A stretch of 64,000 nucleotides of DNA from Rutidosis leptorrhynchoides. Its lineage: Eukaryota > Streptophyta > Magnoliopsida > Asterales > Asteraceae. Under the pieces are notes generated by a model. The model saw only the letters and a list, made by a program, of their open reading frames with translations, did no database searches and was not told the origin of the DNA. This document shows, piece by piece, positions 58,473-64,000 of the stretch (the stretch's first letter is position 1; each line of letters opens with the position of its first letter). The DNA is taken from assembly GCF_046630445.1 (NCBI RefSeq), contig NC_092339.1:76092001-76156000 (forward strand), given 5' to 3'. The position numbers were made by a program, and so were the translations under genes.

Positions 58473-61400
58473 TTACCCACCTGTTAAAGAAAATTTCGTC
58501 CCGAAATTTTAAGTTGAGGTAGATGGAGGAGTCGGAAAAAGGTGAGGATACTTCTGCATCATTTGATCCTCTCGCTCCCAAGTAAACTCAGGTCCTCGTT
58601 TGGCATTCCATCGTACTCGGACGATTGGAATCTTGTTGCGTTTCAAAGTTTTGATCTCACGATCCATAATTTCAACAGGTTCTTCCACAAAGTGGAGTTT
58701 GTCGTCAATCGTAAGTTCCTCAAGTGGTATGAGAAGTTCAGGTGCAGCAAGACACTTCTTCAAGTTTGACACGTAGAAGGTAGGATGAACTGAGCTCAAT
58801 TGTGTTGGTAGATCCAAACGGTATGCAACGGGTCCAACACGTTCCAAGATTTCAAAAGGACCAATGTATCGTGGGTTCAACTTTCTGCGTTTTCCAAAAC
58901 GAATCACACCTTTCCAAAGTGCAACCTTCAACATTACACGGTCACCAACGTTGAATTCAAAGTCTTTACGATTAAGATCGGCATAACTCTTCTGACGATC
59001 ACGAGCCATCTTAAGTCTAGCTTGAATCTGAGCAATATTTTCTGTGGTTTCATGGACTACCTCGAGTCCAGTGATTTGCTTTTCGCCTACTTCGGCCCAA
59101 CAAATAGGAGATCGGCACTTGCGGCCATACAACGCTTCAAAAGGTGCGGCATTAATACTCGAGTGATAACTGTTGTTGTACGAGAATTCGGCTAACGGAA
59201 AATGCCTTTCCCAGGCCTTTCCAAAATCAATGACACATGCACGCAACATGTCTTCCAAGGTCTGAATCGTTCGTTCACTTTGCCCATCGGTCTGTGGGTG
59301 ATAAGTTGTACTCATGTCGAGACGGGTTCCCATGGCTTCTTGCAAAGAACGCCAAAATCTAGAAGCAAAACGGGGATCGCGATCTGAGATGATCGATAAA
59401 GGTGCACCATGACGAGATACAACCTCTTTGATGTATAATTGAGCGAGTCTCTCCATCGTATCAGTTTCCTTCATCGCTAGAAAGTGTGCAGATTTAGTAA
59501 GGCGGTCAACAATAACCCAAATGGTATCGTATCTACCCACCGTCTTCGGCAGCTTAGTAATGAAATCCATTGTGATCCTTTCCCACTTCCATTGCGGGAT
59601 TTCCGGTTGCTGAAGTAACCCAGAAGGTATCTGATGCTCGGCTTTAACCTTCGAGCAAGTCAAACACTTACCAACATAAGTTGCAACATCTTTCTTAAGA
59701 TTCGGCCACCAATACTGTTCCTTAAGATCGTGGTACATTTTGCCCGCTCCGGGATGAATCGAATATCTCGACTTGTGTGCTTCATCAAGTATAAGGTTCC
59801 GTAGATCTCCATAAAGAGGTACCCAAATTCTTCCGGCATAACATCGGAATCCAGACTCCCTAACCTCGAATCGAGAGACAAGAATGTTCAAATGTTCATG
59901 AGATATATTCTCCTCCATGAGAGCCTCATCTTGGGCTACTTGGATCTGGCTGTTGAGATTCGAATGGATGGTGATGTTCAGAGCCCTAACACGAAAAGGT
60001 ACCGTCTCTCCTTTCGGCTTAAAGCATCAGCTACAACATTGGCCTTGCCAGGGTGATAGGGAAGTTCACAATCATAGTCGTTTAGCATCTCGATCCATCG
60101 ACGCTGTCTCATATTCAGTTGCTTTCGATCAAAGATGTGCTGGAGGCTCTTGTGGTCGGTGAAGATGGTGCTTTTTGTTCCATAAAGATAGTGTCTCCAC
60201 AATTTGAGCGCAAAGACAACGGCTCCAAGTTCAAGATCGTGTGTAGTGTAGTTCCGCTCGTGAATCTTCAGTTGACGAGAAGCATAGGCAATAACCTTTG
60301 ATCGTTGCATCAGTACACAACCAAAACCACTTTTCAAAGCATCGCAATAAACGAAGAAATCGTCACTGCCTTCAGGGAGTGATAAGATAGGTGCGGTGGT
60401 TAACTTCTTCTTCAAGGTTTGAAATGCTGATTCGTGTGCGGGTTCCCAAATGAACTTCTTCCCTTAGTGAGTCAGCGCGGTCAAAGGACGCGCAATCAGA
60501 GAAAATCCTTCAATGAACCTTCGGTAGTAACCGGCGAGACCTAGAAATTGGTGAATGTGTGTCGGGGTAGTGGAGGTCTCCCACTTACTGATAGCTTCAA
60601 TCTTGGCAGGATCAACTTTGATACCCTGGTCGCTCACAACATGACCCAGAAATTGGACTTCCTTCAACCAAAATTCACACTTAGAGAATTTTGCGTAAAG
60701 TTGCTCTTGCCTCAAGAGTTCAAGCACTAATCGAAGATGTTGCTCATGTTCTTCTTTGCTCTTGGAGTAGATGAGGATATCATCTATGAAGACGATAACG
60801 AACTTATCCAGGTACGGCTTGCAGACACGATTCATGAGGTCCATGAACACGGCAGGTGCATTGGTCAATCCGAACGGCATCACGAGAAACTCATAATGAC
60901 CATATCGAGTTCTGAATGCAGTCTTCATCACATCACTTTCCTTCACCCTCAACTGGTGATAACCAGATCGCAAATCGATCTTAGAGTAAACACTCGATCC
61001 TTGTAGTTGATCAAAAAGATCGTCAATGCGGGGAAGAGGATACCGATTCTTGATTGTCAATTTGTTGAGTTCACGGTAGTCGATACACATACGGAAGGAT
61101 CTATCCTTCTTCTTCACAAATAAAACCGGTGCACCCCAAGGTGAGAAACTTGGTTGGATAAATCCGCGGTGTAACAGCTCTTGTAGTTGACTCTGTAATT
61201 CTTGCATCTCGGAAGGTGCGAGTCTATAAGGTGCGCGAGCTACAGGTGCAGCTCCTGGCACTAAGTCGATTTGAAACTCTACTGCTCTCGGTGGCGGTAA
61301 TCCAGGCAATTCTTCAGGAAAGACATCGGAGAATTCGTTCACAATTCGAACGTCGTTCACACTTTTCACCTCGATTTCTACGGTTTTTACATGTGCTAGG

Positions 61401-63224
61401 ACAGCAAGACGTCCCTTCTTCATGATCTTTTGCGCTTTCACGCAACTAATGAGGTTCAGCTTCGAGGTACATCTCTCTCCATAGATGATCAGTGGCTCAC
61501 CATCTCCTTGTGGTATACGAAGAGCTTTATCTCCACAGATAATGTCAGCCTTTATCTTGCTTAACCAATCCATACCGACGATCACGTTAAAACTTCCCAA
61601 TTTGATAGGTATCAAATCAATTTCGAAATCTGCACCAGCTATGTTGATAATAGCTCCTTGACTAATGTGGTCAACTTTTTCAAGTTTACCGTTGGCTACT
61701 TCGACAAGCATACTCTCTTTTAAAGGGACTAATGACCAATTAATCTTATCGCAAAAGTGTCTACATACATAACTTCTATCGGCACCAGTATCAAATAGGA
61801 CAGAAGCTAAAAGATTGTTGATAGTGAATATACCTGTCACCAAGTCGGGATTCTCGCGTGCATCCCTTGCATTAACGTTGAAAGCTCTACCACGGGGTGG
61901 TCCGCCGTCTTTTCTTTTGTTGGGGCACGCATTTCTGAAATAGCCCGTCTGTCCGCATTCATAGCACTTTTTAGGTCCATTGGTGTTCGGCTTCCCATTC
62001 AAAGTGGTGACCTTGCAGTCCTTCCCGATATGCCCAGTCCGTTGGCACTTTTCACAAACAACGTTACAATACCCAGTATGGTGCTTGTAGCACCGCTTGC
62101 ATTGTGGTAAGGTTCCCTTGTAGTTGGGGTTGGAGTTCCCACTATTGTTGTTTCCTTTGAAACCCTCATGTCATTTCGCCGGGTTTTGATCATAGGTCCT
62201 TCCCCTGTTGTTATCCCATTTGCGCTTCTCACTACTACCCGCTTCAAACTTAGCCTTCTCCGGTTCATCGATGATAATTTGATTCATTAAAGTATGCGTC
62301 ATGCGCATCGCTTCCGGGACATTTGGTGGCTTGGACGAGGTGACGTTTCCCTTAATGCTCTTAGGAAGTCCCCAGAAGTACCTTTCCATTCGTTTAAACT
62401 CCGGTGTAACCATTGTCGGACACATCAGGGCTAATTCTAAAAACCTCCGGTTGTAACTATCAAGTTCGTTCCCAATGGCCTTTAACTGCATAAATTCAAT
62501 CTCCATCTTCTGGATCTCGGTCCTAGGGCAATATTCCTCAATCAGGGCCCCTTTGAACTCCTCTCATGGAGTAGCAAACGCCTCATCAATACCTTTTGCT
62601 TGAGCCAACGTGTTCCACCACGTTAGTGCGCCATCAGACAGCGTGCATGAAGCAAACTTGGTTTTATTCTCCTCTGAACAGTTACTAACTCGAAACACAG
62701 ATTCTAACTTCTCGAACCATCTAGTGAAACCAACCGGCCCCTCTGTTCCACTGAAGTTGTGTGGTTTTCAACTTTGGAACTCTTTGTACGTACACCCATT
62801 ACGAACGGGCTGAATAACCGGTGGCGGTGGCGGTGGAGCTTGGCGGTTTATTTCTGCTAAAGCTGCGGTGACTCGCTCATTGATCATATCCTCGATTTGG
62901 GCTGCGGTAGGTGTTGATCGTCCGTTGGCCATGGTGTTCTAAACAAAAATTTTGACTCAAGTCAAAATCCAGTATGCAAATAGTAATAATACAGTATGGT
63001 AACCAACATGGAATCAACACATCACATGTTTATTAAGTAACGCAATCCAGGTACAAATACCACAGAATCATATAGTAACGTATATAGAACATCGTGCAAG
63101 AATTAAATAATGCAAAGTTCCATTCATTAATAATAAGTTGCATACATTCGTATAGGTTCGTACAATACATAAGTGAAACATAAAACTACAACTAGATTAC
63201 ATAATGAAATCTACTACAAAAGCC

Positions 63225-63944
63225 CTACGGTGAAGGTGGGTGTAGGATGTCCAATACATGGGACATCTGGTCCTCGAGCTCAGTTACCCGAGCATGGAGG
63301 ATCTCCACCTCCCTCATCAGTTCCTCGACAGAGGGTAAGGGTGGGGCAGGCGGTGCAGTTGGTATGGGTGGTGCTGGTGGAGCTGGCGGTGCTGACGGTC
63401 TGGTTCCGGAAGTAGAGGCTGCGAGGCGGTAAGGCTTACGAATGAAGGGATCAGCAGGATACAGCACAGGCCGCTTATGGACGGTAACCCTACGACGCCG
63501 ACCAAAAGCTTCAGTGAATGCTCGACCTCCGTTGATCCCCGAAATAATGGTACCGTCGAAGCGATACCGCTTCTTCGGCGGGGTGGAGGGTGGCTGAACA
63601 GGTGCATCATCGGAGTCCTCCTCGTCAGAGTCATCATCACTAGAGTCGTCTGTAGATGAGTCATCGAATGAAGGATCATCTGAATCGTGTGGAGGTGGCT
63701 GCACGGGTGGCTGTACTGGCTCCCCTCGGGCGGCCATCATCTGTCGGTATCTGAAGGGTGGAATAGGCACGAGACGTCCGTCAGGAGCACGTCGGCACCA
63801 ATGGCGATACTGGTTAAGGAATGGACCCTCCCCAAATTCCGCGGGAATCAAAACATCACCGGAGCGAGGCTGTGACCCCGAGGGTCCTGGGGCAGATGGA
63901 GATAGAATCTCCGGGGGGTCCTGGGCTCCGTCAGTAGTAACCAC
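63225..63944 (-). CDS. Pre-gag open reading frame of the Gypsy element (239 aa)
   Basis: It starts MVTTDGAQDPPEILSPSAPG; an earlier start beyond the window cannot be excluded. The order is: Pro/Ser-rich N-terminus; a Tyr/Arg-rich section (FLNQYRHWCRRAPDGRL); a strongly acidic Asp/Ser run (about residues 90-115); a basic section (AFGRRRRVTVHKR); a Pro/Ala-rich linker; and a C-terminal coiled coil (VEELMREVEILHARVTELED). It lies upstream of gag, in the position of the 183-aa frame at 33616-34167. No enzyme motif. Function unknown. Confidence 0.6.
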   Translation of the reverse strand: MVTTDGAQDPPEILSPSAPGPSGSQPRSGDVLIPAEFGEGPFLNQYRHWCRRAPDGRLVPIPPFRYRQMMAARGEPVQPPVQPPPHDSDDPSFDDSSTDDSSDDDSDEEDSDDAPVQPPSTPPKKRYRFDGTIISGINGGRAFTEAFGRRRRVTVHKRPVLYPADPFIRKPYRLAASTSGTRPSAPPAPPAPPIPTAPPAPPLPSVEELMREVEILHARVTELEDQMSHVLDILHPPSP

Positions 63945-64000
63945 TGGGGCAGGTACATGGCTACTAGCTCCGGAAGATGAAGCGCCGGGGTCACTGGAGG

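Larger units (their letters stand above)
55555..64000 (-). mobile_element. Chromodomain-type Ty3/Gypsy element (Tekay-like), runs off the window
   Basis: It is inserted in the Copia RT region. Parts on the minus strand: an extra pre-gag frame (63944-63225); gag (about 62930-62000, start MANGRSTPTAAQIEDMI) with CCHC knuckles; protease and RT (about 62000-60460, with [11 protein letters not shown] and [15 protein letters not shown]); RNase H (about 60415-59980); integrase (about 59900-58900, HHCC knuckle and DDE core); and a chromodomain-like end (about 58600, [18 protein letters not shown]). A purine tract AACAGGTGGGTAA leads to a 2.9-kb LTR. The gag-pol frame has a handful of breaks. The other LTR lies beyond 64000. 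Clade is by motif recognition. Confidence 0.9.

Overview
The window is plant nuclear DNA: AT-rich, intron-bearing genes with GT-AG splice sites, dense transposable elements, long (TA)n arrays, plant telomere-like TTTAGGG motifs and a plastid DNA insertion. The type of long chromovirus-like LTRs and the SINE/MITE mix suggest an asterid, most likely a daisy-family (Asteraceae) species. That assignment is inference; no marker in the window names the species.

Three host genes are well supported by splice-consistent exon models. (1) An IFRD-family (interferon-related developmental regulator, SAT32-like) gene lies at 4972-14408 (+), 12 exons, 427 aa, with one 5.4-kb intron packed with insertions. 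(2) An ASCC2-like CUE-domain protein gene lies at 25819-29546 (-), 8 exons, about 879 aa. (3) A class II RSL (RSL4/RSL2-like) bHLH root-hair regulator gene lies at 40739-42109 (-), 4 exons, 344 aa. As far as I recall, the Arabidopsis counterparts are near neighbours on chromosome 1 (At1g27760, At1g27752, At1g27740), so these genes look like an ancient syntenic block pushed apart by transposons.

Layout. 1-2560: LTR fragments. 2629-4546: four small DNA transposons or Helitrons, three with clear target duplications. 4972-14408: IFRD gene; its introns hold a Tourist-like MITE, a plastid trnG fragment, several MITEs lying in (TA)n arrays, and a tiny LTR element with two LTRs that look identical. 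14696-17713: a second copy of one MITE, SINE-like pieces, a second Helitron and a PPR gene fragment. 17880-25400: an L1-type LINE (-) split by a 2.26-kb solo LTR. 25819-29546: CUE gene. 30691-39071: a non-autonomous Ty3/Gypsy-type element with near-identical 2.2-kb LTRs. 39374-39737: a SINE-like insertion. 40739-42109: bHLH gene. 43400-49015: nested LTR relics. 49016-53281: AT-rich intergenic DNA with one CACTA-like MITE. 53299-53459: a tRNA-derived SINE. 54005-64000: a Ty1/Copia element interrupted by a large chromodomain Ty3/Gypsy element that runs off the window.

The most unusual structural signal is a putative intron built into the LTRs themselves. Six LTR copies, in at least four sequence groups, share a GTGAG donor, a TTCTCAG|GT-type acceptor 470-690 bases later, and a conserved motif (GGGCTGAGAATACATGCGC in the best copies) soon after the donor. 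A second is an extra coiled-coil open reading frame upstream of gag, seen in two of these elements. All alignments here were made by eye.
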